A DNA stretch of 9,641 nucleotides, from the NCBI GenBank assembly GCA_050012135.1, contig JBEKHT010000078.1, positions 1 through 9,641 of the forward strand. Reading direction: 5' to 3'. The position numbers and the translations under genes are program-made. Shown here one piece after another: positions 1 to 6,285 of the stretch. The notes under the pieces were generated by a model. The model ran no database searches, had not been told where the DNA came from, and was given only the letters and a program-made list of their open reading frames with translations. Source of the DNA: JBEKHT01 sp050012135. GTDB taxonomy: Bacteria > Chloroflexota > Anaerolineae > Anaerolineales > RBG-16-64-43. Each line of letters begins with the position of its first letter. The first letter of the stretch is position 1.

Positions 1-713
1 CAGATCGCCCAATCATCCACATCCACCGTCTCTCGCCGTTCGGAGCCTGTCGCGGCATAGCGCTCGCGGAAAAAGGTGCGCATCTGGGCGCGAAGGGATG
101 TCACCTCACCCAGCACATACAGAACCAAGTCGAGCAGGTGGGATCCCAAGTCCACGAAGGCGCCTCCACCGGACTCGGACAGCCTCAAGCGCCACGACAT
201 CGGGCGGTCAGGGTCAAGGTAGCTTCCATGAAACATGTGCCCGCGAAAACTGAGCACTTCACCGATTTCCCCGGCTTCCACCAGGGCTTTCATCTGCCTC
301 ACGGCAGGCAGGTAGCGCAGGACGAAGGCTACCTGCGTGATCACACCCGCTTTTTCCGCCAGATCGGCCAGGAGGCGGGCCTCTTCAAACGACCTGGCGA
401 GCGGCTTCTCACAGTAGACCGCCGCCTTGGCCGCCAGCGCCCGGCGGCCCTGCTCCAGGTGCATGTGGTTGGGGGTGCAGATGTCAACCAGCTGCAGAGG
501 ATGGGAGAAGAACTCGTCCGCTGAGGTCGTGCTCAGGCCGAAACCAGCTCCTTCCATCGCTTCCTGCTCCGTATCCAATCGGGAGCGCAGCACCGCCGCG
601 AGATTCGCTTTCGCCGCGGGGTGGACAATGCAGAGAGGGATGTTCCGGTAGGCGAGGGTATGGACTTTGCCGATGTAACCCAGGCCGATGAGGCCAACGT
701 TGATGGTCTTCAT
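1..713 (-). CDS. Gfo/Idh/MocA family NAD(P)-dependent oxidoreductase (3' end outside window)
   Basis: The frame is open from the left edge to an ATG at 711-713 and gives 237 residues. The N-terminus MKTINVGLIGLGYIGKVH carries the Rossmann dinucleotide-binding glycine motif (residues 10-15). CTPNHMH follows at 79-85, the family signature EKPLA at 102-106 (its Lys is normally catalytic), and GGGAFVDLGSHLLD at 182-195, the usual start of the C-terminal alpha/beta substrate domain. Family members are about 340-390 residues, so about one third is missing. An AGGAG ribosome binding site lies 6 bases before the ATG and fixes the start. Such enzymes oxidise or reduce hydroxyls of sugars, inositols or glycosides in the cytosol; the substrate cannot be read from sequence. 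It diverges from a second Gfo/Idh/MocA gene, suggesting shared control. Family is certain, specificity unknown. Confidence 0.93.
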   Translation of the reverse strand, partial: MKTINVGLIGLGYIGKVHTLAYRNIPLCIVHPAAKANLAAVLRSRLDTEQEAMEGAGFGLSTTSADEFFSHPLQLVDICTPNHMHLEQGRRALAAKAAVYCEKPLARSFEEARLLADLAEKAGVITQVAFVLRYLPAVRQMKALVEAGEIGEVLSFRGHMFHGSYLDPDRPMSWRLRLSESGGGAFVDLGSHLLDLVLYVLGEVTSLRAQMRTFFRERYAATGSERRETVDVDDWAI

Positions 714-826
714 TCTGCACTCCTGGAAGAAAAGGCACTGCCGAAGGGCGGAATTCTCCCTTGTCCTCAGTGGCACGGGAGCGAGACCCTGTCAGGCACC
801 TATTCTCCTACAGTATACGGGAAGGC

Positions 827-844
827 GCGGGCGCATGCTCCCGC
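827..844. promoter_or_regulatory. 18-bp imperfect palindrome in the divergent promoter region (candidate operator)
   Basis: GCGGGCGCATGCTCCCGC reads the same on both strands except at one symmetric pair, centred on GCATGC. It lies in the 191-bp gap between two divergent dehydrogenase genes, about 61 bp before the plus-strand ATG at 905. On the minus strand TATACT (812-817) is a good -10 match for the leftward gene but has no convincing -35; the palindrome covers the place where that -35 would lie. A regulator bound here could control both directions. This is inference: no regulator gene is visible, and GC-rich palindromes also arise by chance. Confidence 0.3.
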
Positions 845-904
845 TTCGCTCCTCCGGGCGTGGGCATCCGCGACGGCTAGGGTGGACCATGGGGTGAGGT
901 GAAC

Positions 905-1834
905 ATGGTGATTTCAGCGGCAATCATCGGCCTGGGCGGGATCGCCCAAAAGGCCTATCTGCCCGTCCTCTCGACCCGGGAAGAGGTCGAGCTGCTCCTC
1001 TTCAGCCGCCACCCAGAAGGCGTGGCCAAGATCCAGGAACAATACAGGATCCGGCGCGGGACCAGCCGCTTGGAGGAGCTCCTTAGCTGGCATCCCCAAG
1101 TGGCTTTTGTGCTCACGCCTTCGGCGACCCACCGGCAGGTCGTCGAGGGGCTGCTCCGAGCGGGCGTAGACGTCTTCGTGGAGAAACCCCTCACACTGAC
1201 TCTCGAGGATACTCGCTATCTGGCCGACCTGGCGGACCAGGAGGGAAGGCTCTTGATGGTGGGGTTCAACCGGCGCTTTGCGCCGCTCCACCGCCAGGCG
1301 CGCGAGATTTGGGGCGGCCGGTCTATTCAAATGGCCGTATTTCAGAAGAATCGCGGAAGCGCCTACCACCCGAACCTGTATCAGAACTACATCGACGACA
1401 CTATCCACATCATTGACATGCTGCGGTTCTTCTGCGGCGATGGGACGGCCGCATATACAAGCAGTCAGGTGGAGAAGGACAAACTGGTCGGAGCGGCAAG
1501 CACCGTCCTTCTTGGCCGCGGGGGTTTTGGCCTCGTGCTGACCAGCCTGCAGGCGGGCGGCTGGTATGAGAGCTACTCCTTGCACGGCGAAAGCACCTCG
1601 CTCTACGTGGATGCGTTCAGCCGGTTGAGGCTGGTCACCGAAGGCGAGCAGAGGGTTTGGGAGGAGAGCTATGCCTCGGCCTGGAAGACCACCCTCAAGG
1701 CCCGAGGGTTCGTGGATGAGATCGGCCACTTCTTGGACTGCGTGGAAACAAGAACCCAACCCCAGACCTCGGCCTGGGAAGCCTACCGGACCCAGCAATT
1801 GCTGGAGGCGATGGTGAATGCGGGAAAGGACTAG
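905..1834 (+). CDS. Gfo/Idh/MocA family oxidoreductase, MviM/YceM-like
   Basis: The 309-residue protein begins MVISAAIIGLGGIAQKAYLP, with the nucleotide-binding loop GLGGIAQ at residues 9-15. EKPLT is at 93-97, MVGFNRRFAP at 118-127 and DDTIHIIDMLRF at 164-175. The IAQKAYLPVL and MVGFNRRFAP blocks closely resemble E. coli MviM (YceM), about 307 residues, so the length also fits. The start is the ATG at 905 because GAGG (896-899) lies 5 bases upstream; the GTG at 899 would use part of that ribosome binding site. It is probably a cytosolic NAD(P)-dependent dehydrogenase of a sugar-like substrate; MviM itself has no settled function as far as I know. Only 3 bases separate it from the next gene, so the two are surely cotranscribed. 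The first dehydrogenase at 1-713 is divergent. Confidence 0.9.
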   Translation: MVISAAIIGLGGIAQKAYLPVLSTREEVELLLFSRHPEGVAKIQEQYRIRRGTSRLEELLSWHPQVAFVLTPSATHRQVVEGLLRAGVDVFVEKPLTLTLEDTRYLADLADQEGRLLMVGFNRRFAPLHRQAREIWGGRSIQMAVFQKNRGSAYHPNLYQNYIDDTIHIIDMLRFFCGDGTAAYTSSQVEKDKLVGAASTVLLGRGGFGLVLTSLQAGGWYESYSLHGESTSLYVDAFSRLRLVTEGEQRVWEESYASAWKTTLKARGFVDEIGHFLDCVETRTQPQTSAWEAYRTQQLLEAMVNAGKD

Positions 1835-1837
1835 ACG

Positions 1838-2776
1838 ATGGCCAAGCGCCTGCTGGACGCAAATGCCTCGGACTTCCGGGAAATGACAGCTCAGGACTTG
1901 ATCGAGAGCATCCGCCTCTCGGAAGGCAGGGTGGTCGTCGCCGAGGTCGTCGCAACCTCGCCGCCCATGGTAGACAATGTCTCCAATGTGGAGCTGGCGG
2001 CGGCCATGGGGGCGGACATGGTCCTGCTTAATCTGTATGATGTCGCCCAGCCCCGGGTCGCCGGCTTCCCGGACGAGGTCGGGGCTTCCGAGCGAAAGGG
2101 ACCTTCCTTCGGGGATTTCTCCGCGGGGCGCGGGGTCAGCTTGAGGAGGGTGAAAGAGTGGATCGGGCGGCCGGTCGGCATCAACCTTGAGCCCGTTGAG
2201 AGCTCGCAGGGGCTCATCCCGAGCGGGCGCCTCGCTTCCGTGGAGAACGCCCAGGCGGCACTGGAGGGGGGCGCGGATTTCATCGTCTTCACAGGCAACC
2301 CCCATACCGGGGTCACCGCTGCGGGCCTGGCGCGCGCCCTCGAGAAAACGCGGATGAAGATCGGCCAGGGACTGGTATTGCTTGTCGGGAAAATGCACAG
2401 CGCAGGGATTCGCGAAGCGGTAGTGAATGAGGCCTCCATCGGGGCCTTCGCGGAGGCTGGGGCGGACGGGGTGGTCCTGCCCGCGCCGGGGACGATTCCG
2501 GGCATGACGGTCGAGCGCGTTCGCGGCTTCGTAGAAATGGCTCATGCCAGGAACCTGTTGGCGATGAACGGCATTGGAACCTCGCAGGAGGGAGCCAGCC
2601 TCACGACCATTGAACAACTGGCCCTCCTGAGCAAGATGACAGGGGCGGATATGCACCACATCGGCGACGCCGGGGTCTTGGGCATGGCCGTCCCGGAGAA
2701 CATTACGGCCTGGTCGATGGCGCTGCGCGGCCGCCGGCATACCTGGCACCGAATGGCGGCTTCGCTGGAACGATAG
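1838..2776 (+). CDS. TIM-barrel-like protein of an uncharacterised family (DUF7916-like, sometimes labelled PEP phosphonomutase or HAD-like)
   Basis: The 312-residue protein starts MAKRLLDANASDF. It shows a ladder of beta-strand/loop blocks typical of a (beta/alpha)8 barrel: VVVAEVVATSPP (32-43), GADMVLLNLYDV (58-69), RPVGINLEPVE (111-121), GADFIVFTGNPHTGVT (145-160), GKMHSAGI (184-191), GADGVVLPAPGTIPGMT (208-224), MNGIGTSQEG (243-252) and GADMHHIGDAGVLGM (269-283). From memory this block order matches a family found beside carbohydrate-uptake genes in Firmicutes and now given a DUF name (DUF7916, number not verified). Its reaction is unknown to me. Conserved His and Asp in GKMH and HHIGDAG could be active-site residues (inference). 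It follows the MviM-like gene by 3 bases, so a linked step in sugar-derivative metabolism is likely. I see no HAD motif, so the HAD label looks wrong. Confidence 0.75.
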   Translation: MAKRLLDANASDFREMTAQDLIESIRLSEGRVVVAEVVATSPPMVDNVSNVELAAAMGADMVLLNLYDVAQPRVAGFPDEVGASERKGPSFGDFSAGRGVSLRRVKEWIGRPVGINLEPVESSQGLIPSGRLASVENAQAALEGGADFIVFTGNPHTGVTAAGLARALEKTRMKIGQGLVLLVGKMHSAGIREAVVNEASIGAFAEAGADGVVLPAPGTIPGMTVERVRGFVEMAHARNLLAMNGIGTSQEGASLTTIEQLALLSKMTGADMHHIGDAGVLGMAVPENITAWSMALRGRRHTWHRMAASLER

Positions 2777-2993
2777 GGCATTGCGATGCTTGCGTGGGGA
2801 TCCTGCGCAGGAGGCGAGCCAAGGGCTGGGGAGGTGGCTCTCCGGCAGCCCACTCAGATCATGGGGCCCGGCAGCTCCATTGCGCCCTTGCGCGTCGGTA
2901 TCACGGGGCACCTGCGTCACCCCCGTACTCCTGATCGGCCGGCGCTGTGCCTTTGGCATGCTAAACTTTGTCCATCAAATGTAGGCCCTAGAT

Positions 2994-3641
2994 GTGACAA
3001 ACGATACCCGAAAGATAAGAGCCGAGCCCATCGGACCGCTGGAATCGGAGTTCCTTACCCAGGCCGGGCCTTTTGGCATCTTCACCCTCAAAGAAGCTAC
3101 CCGCCTCCTTGGCCCCGCCCAAGCCAAGCACGTCCGGACTTCCATAGACCGGCTCGTACGAAAAGGGTGGATCGGGCGGATCAAGCCTGGTCTCTTTGCG
3201 GTCATCCCCCTCTGGTCTGGAGCATCGCGCACGCCCCAAATCCACGAGTGCCTTGTCGCCATGGAACTCGTCAGGCCCGCGGCGATTGCGTTCTTCTCGG
3301 CGATGAACTACCACGGCCTCACCGACCAACTCCCACAACGGGTGTATATCGCGACCAATCACAAGGTAGCTCGACTGGGCAGGGTCTCGCTGGGTGTCAC
3401 ATACAAGATCATTTGCCTCCGGCCGGCGCGTTTCTTTGGTATGCGCAAGGAATGGATCAACGAACAACCCTCCCTGGTCACCGACCAGGAGAAAACGATC
3501 ATTGACGGGCTGGCTTTGCCGCAATATGTCGGCGGGGTCGGGACCGTTGCCACCGCCCTCGCCACCTCCTGGACGGGAAAAGTGGGAACGGGAAGGCTTT
3601 GTAGGAGCAGAAGAGGCCACATCTTATGGGCACAGAACTGA
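2994..3641 (+). CDS. AbiEi-family (type IV toxin-antitoxin) antitoxin-like protein, C-terminus probably frameshifted and truncated
   Basis: The 215-residue ORF starts at GTG 2994; the ATG at 2992 is out of frame and meets a stop at once. No clear ribosome binding site is seen, but an extended -10-like TGCTAAACT lies at 2959-2967, which would give a very short leader. Residues 20-75 form a winged helix (FGIFTLKEATRLLG, then VRKGWIGRIKPGLFAV). Then come AIAFFSAMNYHGLTDQLP (98-115) and TDQEKTIIDGLALPQYVGG (163-181), the AbiEi signature equivalent to DPEKTLLD..PEYAGG. Normal AbiEi proteins continue about 60-80 residues with a helical part. Here the end RLCRSRRGHILWAQN does not look like the family, while the +1 frame reads REKWEREGFVGAEEATSYG, closer to it. 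AbiEi represses its operon and counters the AbiEii nucleotidyltransferase toxin, but no AbiEii follows. The ORF overlaps the next gene by 16 bases. Confidence 0.75.
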   Translation: MTNDTRKIRAEPIGPLESEFLTQAGPFGIFTLKEATRLLGPAQAKHVRTSIDRLVRKGWIGRIKPGLFAVIPLWSGASRTPQIHECLVAMELVRPAAIAFFSAMNYHGLTDQLPQRVYIATNHKVARLGRVSLGVTYKIICLRPARFFGMRKEWINEQPSLVTDQEKTIIDGLALPQYVGGVGTVATALATSWTGKVGTGRLCRSRRGHILWAQN

Positions 3642-4876
3642 CCGGCAGACGGCGACGGCGTGCGGGGTGGATCGCGGCCGGGATCTTTTTGGTCCTGGTC
3701 GTAGCCGGTCTGGCGGTGGTAAGCCAGGAGCCATCCCTCGCTGCCCACGGAGCAGATTTCTTGCGAGGCGTAATCGGGGACAAGGCGGTCGCGAGCCTGG
3801 AGACGGCGCTGTTCCAGTTCGAAGACGCGATTCAGCGATTGGAGTACAGCCTGGGCCTGGTAACGCCCACTGTCCCCTGGTCAGGGCCGATCGGGACTCA
3901 GGTTGCAATCGCCCCGACTCCTATCCCCACCTCCCAGCAAACACCGGTTCCCACTCCTACCGGCGCATTACAGCAAACACCAGTCCCCACTTCGCCCGCG
4001 GTCCATCCGCCGCCTCCGGTCACTCCCACTACGCCCTCCGCCTGGCAACCCGCTTCTCTTGAGCCCATGGGCACCCTGGCCGGGGAGGGAATCTGGTCCC
4101 CCTACATCCAGGACGCCTACGGACGCACGGTGGGATACCGGACCTACCTGCAGCCGGACAAGACGCGCCCAATCCTGGTTGACGTTGTGGCTATGGATCT
4201 CAGGCACACCCGGCTTCATTTCGTGCTCGGCACGATTGAGCCCTACTCCCCGAATGGCCCAAAACGTTCCGGCTTGATCCCGCCTCCCGACCGGGTTCCG
4301 GGAGTGCTATTGGCCATGTTCAATGGAGGCTTCAAGGCCGTTCACGGTCAGTTTGGCGCCATGGCCGACGGGATCACGGCGCTGCCCCCCAGAGCCGGGC
4401 TGGCAACCTTGGCGATCTACAGCGATGGAAGCGTGAGAATGGGCGCCTGGGGGACGGAAAGCATTCCTCCCTCGGACATGGTGGCCTTCCGTCAGAATGG
4501 GCCTTTGATGATCGATCAGGGGCTGATCAACCCGCAGGTCAACAGCTTCTCCCCGGCGGATTGGGGCTACACGATCAAGAGCGTGACGCCCACCCTGCGC
4601 TCCGGCGTGGGGCTGAGTGCGGATGGCAGCATTCTGTACTACGCCTCCGGCCCATTCATCACCGTGGAAACCCTTGCCCTTGCGATGCAAAGGGCGGGAG
4701 CGGTCGAGGCGATGCAGCTGGACATCAACTGGTACTGGGTCCTCTTCGTGGCGGTAAGAACGAACGGAGAGAGCCTGACCGTGGAAGCCCTGGATCCCAA
4801 GAACATGAAGGATGACCTCAATCGCTATCTTTGGCCCTATACCCGGGACTATTTCTATGTGACCGGGTTGCCGTGA
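3626..4876 (+). CDS. Membrane-anchored phosphodiester glycosidase family protein (NAGPA domain)
   Basis: The 416-residue protein has a basic N-terminus (GRRRRRAG, residues 7-14) and one hydrophobic segment (about 15-33), predicting a signal anchor with the rest outside the membrane. Residues about 92-145 are a Pro/Thr/Gln-rich linker containing two QQTPVPT units (104-110, 116-122). The catalytic domain spans about 150-415, with VLLAMFNGGFKAVHG (227-241), a FRQNGPLMIDQG block (288-299), RSGVGLSADGS (325-335) and AMQLDINWY (362-370), all hallmarks of the NAGPA-type phosphodiester glycosidase family (PF09992). Family members cleave GlcNAc-phosphodiester or related cell-envelope bonds; the substrate here is unknown. 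GAGG at 3613-3616, 9 bases before the ATG, supports the start, which lies inside the end of the antitoxin ORF. The domain looks complete. Spacer-rich exported enzymes like this are common in Chloroflexota and Gram-positives. Confidence 0.9.
   Translation: MGTELTGRRRRRAGWIAAGIFLVLVVAGLAVVSQEPSLAAHGADFLRGVIGDKAVASLETALFQFEDAIQRLEYSLGLVTPTVPWSGPIGTQVAIAPTPIPTSQQTPVPTPTGALQQTPVPTSPAVHPPPPVTPTTPSAWQPASLEPMGTLAGEGIWSPYIQDAYGRTVGYRTYLQPDKTRPILVDVVAMDLRHTRLHFVLGTIEPYSPNGPKRSGLIPPPDRVPGVLLAMFNGGFKAVHGQFGAMADGITALPPRAGLATLAIYSDGSVRMGAWGTESIPPSDMVAFRQNGPLMIDQGLINPQVNSFSPADWGYTIKSVTPTLRSGVGLSADGSILYYASGPFITVETLALAMQRAGAVEAMQLDINWYWVLFVAVRTNGESLTVEALDPKNMKDDLNRYLWPYTRDYFYVTGLP
3935..3991 (+). repeat. Two 21-bp near-identical units encoding the QQTPVPT linker repeat
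   Basis: Units at 3935-3955 and 3971-3991 differ at two of 21 bases and are offset by 36 bp, in frame. They encode QQTPVPT twice in the Pro/Thr-rich spacer of the glycosidase. The high DNA identity suggests a recent in-frame duplication, as is usual in length-variable extracellular linkers. Confidence 0.7.
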
Positions 4877-5320
4877 TCGGGGCTCAAGGCAATCGCCCGC
4901 CTCTTCCCCTTGGCAAGGAGAGGTGCTGGCGCTTCCGGAGCAAAGCTTCTTCTGGACGACGGAAGGGGAGACGTCCGGTCCTGGCCCTGTGGACGCACGC
5001 GGAATGGTGGAGGACCAGGCCGATCCGGACCTGACGCGACGAGCTCCTCAGCAGCGGACCCAAGGCATGGCTCAGGGGGGCAGCCGATTCGCTTGGTACG
5101 GGTCCGCCGGCAGTGAGATGTCTCACCGCCTGGAGCAATCCGTCATTGCTCTCATCCGCCCGCAGCCTGTCTTCCTCGCAAGCCGCCTGCGGGAAACCTT
5201 GCGATTCCTTCGGGCCATTGCAGGCCCGTGCCAAGCCGGCTGGAGCAAGGAATGCAGGGAGTCGCCGGCGCAGGCTGGCCTCCAACCCTTTTGCAAGCAT
5301 CCGTGACCAGGGGATACAAA
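4877..5320 (+). other. 444-bp gap with a cluster of inverted repeats; possible structured leader or small RNA, only a weak ORF
   Basis: No recognisable protein lies here. Possible hairpins in order: CCTCT/AGAGG enclosing CCTT/AAGG (4900-4923), a 10-bp-arm near palindrome (5109-5130), GAGCAAT/ATTGCTC with a 5-base loop (5133-5151), CGCAAG/CTTGCG (5177-5203) and CGGGCC/GGCCCG with a 6-base loop (5211-5228). None is followed by a clear T tract. A plus-strand GTG ORF at 4923-5306 (127 codons) has fairly GC-rich third positions but matches nothing I know, and AAGGAG sits only 2 bases before its GTG. I looked for RNase P, tmRNA, T-box and SAM-riboswitch consensus motifs and found none. The downstream methyltransferase may have a long structured 5' leader (inference). 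Confidence 0.4.
5109..5130. repeat. Near-perfect palindrome, 10-bp arms around TG
   Basis: Left arm GGCAGTGAGA (5109-5118) and right arm TCTCACCGCC (5121-5130) are reverse complements except for one A/C mismatch; the inner six pairs GTGAGA/TCTCAC are perfect. The 2-base centre is too tight for a full hairpin, so a DNA-binding operator is as plausible as an RNA stem. It lies about 190 bp upstream of the methyltransferase start. Confidence 0.45.
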
Positions 5321-6214
5321 GTGGACGTACGAAGACACAATCGTTTGGCCTGGGATAGGCAAGCGGAAACCGGCAATCCCTGGAGTGTGCCCGTGGGCCC
5401 GGAAGCCATCCTGGCCGCTCGGGAAGGTCAATGGACCATCCTGCTCACGCCGGCAAGGCCGGTTCCTCGAGATTGGTTACCCGATCTGGTGGGACAGCAT
5501 GTCCTGTGTTTGGCTTCAGGGGGTGGTCAGCAGGGGCCGGTTCTGGCGGCGGCTGGAGCGAACGTGACGGTCTTCGACAATTCGCCCAAGCAACTCGAAC
5601 GCGATCATCGCGTGGCTGAACGGGAAGGGCTCACGATTGCAACAGTCGAAGGGGACATGGCAGATTTGAGCATATTCCCCGACGAGAGGTTTGATGTTGT
5701 TGTGCATCCGGTGTCAAATGTGTTCGCGCCGGATGTCCGGCCCGTTTGGAGAGAAGCGTTTCGGGTGCTACGTCCTGGGGGAATACTGATTGCGGGTTTC
5801 GACAACCCGGTGACTCATGTGTTCGATTACGCCCTCGCTGAGCGCACCGGCAAGCTCCAAGTCAAGTATGCGCTGCCGTATTCTGACCTGGAGCAGCTGA
5901 CGGATGCAGAAAAGCGACGCTATGTGGAAGAAGGGATTCCCTTTGAATTCGGTCACACCCTGGAGGATCAGATTGGCGGGCAAATCGCAGCGGGTTTTGT
6001 GATCACTGGGTTTTATGAAGACTTCGATCGAGAGGGAGACTACAGTCCTCTCAGAAGATACCTCCCGTCCTACATTGCCACCCGAGCCGTGAAATCAAGT
6101 CCGGAGGGCGACGAACAGGCGAAGGCTGCCCGCACACCCGGAAGCCGGCAGATTCGCTCGCGCCAGACATCCAGGAAGAGGGCCCTCCGCGGCGGGAGGG
6201 GGCTTGCCTCTTGA
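5321..6214 (+). CDS. Class I SAM-dependent methyltransferase with an unusual basic C-terminal tail
   Basis: The start chosen is GTG 5321, 7 bases after AGGGG (5309-5313); the family typically begins with a block like DVRRHNRLAWDRQ, here at residues 2-14. The upstream ATG at 5228 only adds non-family residues. The product is 297 residues. Motif I is VLCLASGGGQQGPVLA (61-76), motif II ends at the acidic Asp in VFDNS (84-88), GDMADL (111-116) contacts the adenine side, and FRVLRPGGILIAGF (147-160) is the post-motif strand. FEFGHTLEDQIGGQ (208-221) and GFYEDF (230-235) are typical of this subfamily, annotated as class I methyltransferases of unknown acceptor. Homologues usually stop just after a block like YIATRAVK (251-258). 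Here about 37 Arg/Ser-rich residues follow, crossing a GC-rich inverted repeat (6183-6200), which suggests a lost stop codon. The core looks intact and SAM binding is very likely. Confidence 0.88.
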   Translation: MDVRRHNRLAWDRQAETGNPWSVPVGPEAILAAREGQWTILLTPARPVPRDWLPDLVGQHVLCLASGGGQQGPVLAAAGANVTVFDNSPKQLERDHRVAEREGLTIATVEGDMADLSIFPDERFDVVVHPVSNVFAPDVRPVWREAFRVLRPGGILIAGFDNPVTHVFDYALAERTGKLQVKYALPYSDLEQLTDAEKRRYVEEGIPFEFGHTLEDQIGGQIAAGFVITGFYEDFDREGDYSPLRRYLPSYIATRAVKSSPEGDEQAKAARTPGSRQIRSRQTSRKRALRGGRGLAS

Positions 6215-6234
6215 GCATCGACAAATGTGCCCGT

Positions 6235-6265
6235 GGAAGACGGCGGGGGCCGCCCTTCGTCTTCC
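6235..6265. terminator. Bulged hairpin between convergent genes, possible bidirectional terminator
   Basis: GGAAGACG (6235-6242) pairs perfectly with CGTCTTCC (6258-6265), and inside it GCGG (6243-6246) pairs with CCGC (6250-6253), with a 4-base bulge CCTT. It sits 20 bases after the methyltransferase stop and 20 bases after the end of the opposing Cys-rich reading frame, where a shared terminator is expected. The following bases (TTCTGG on plus, ACGGGC on minus) lack a good T run, so termination is plausible but not canonical. Confidence 0.45.
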
Positions 6266-6285
6266 TTCTGGATTACCTCCCAAGA

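Noticed and set aside
138..902. Several plus-strand open frames over the first gene and the divergent gap
   Set aside because: They are antisense shadows of the Gfo/Idh/MocA gene, whose motifs and ribosome binding site are clear.
899..904. GTG at 899 as the start of the MviM-like gene
   Set aside because: It overlaps the GAGG ribosome binding site that fits the ATG at 905, and the extra residues do not match the family start.
2801..2812. 12-bp palindrome TCCTGCGCAGGA after the barrel gene
   Set aside because: It is too short and GC-rich to separate from chance and has no loop or T tract to act as a terminator.
914..2959. 681-codon open frame on the minus strand
   Set aside because: It is antisense to two well-supported genes, has no family motifs and low-complexity composition, and arises from strong GC third-position bias.
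5228..5320. ATG at 5228 as the methyltransferase start
   Set aside because: The first 31 residues are not family-like and lie across the hairpin region; GTG 5321 has AGGGG at good spacing and matches the usual N-terminus.
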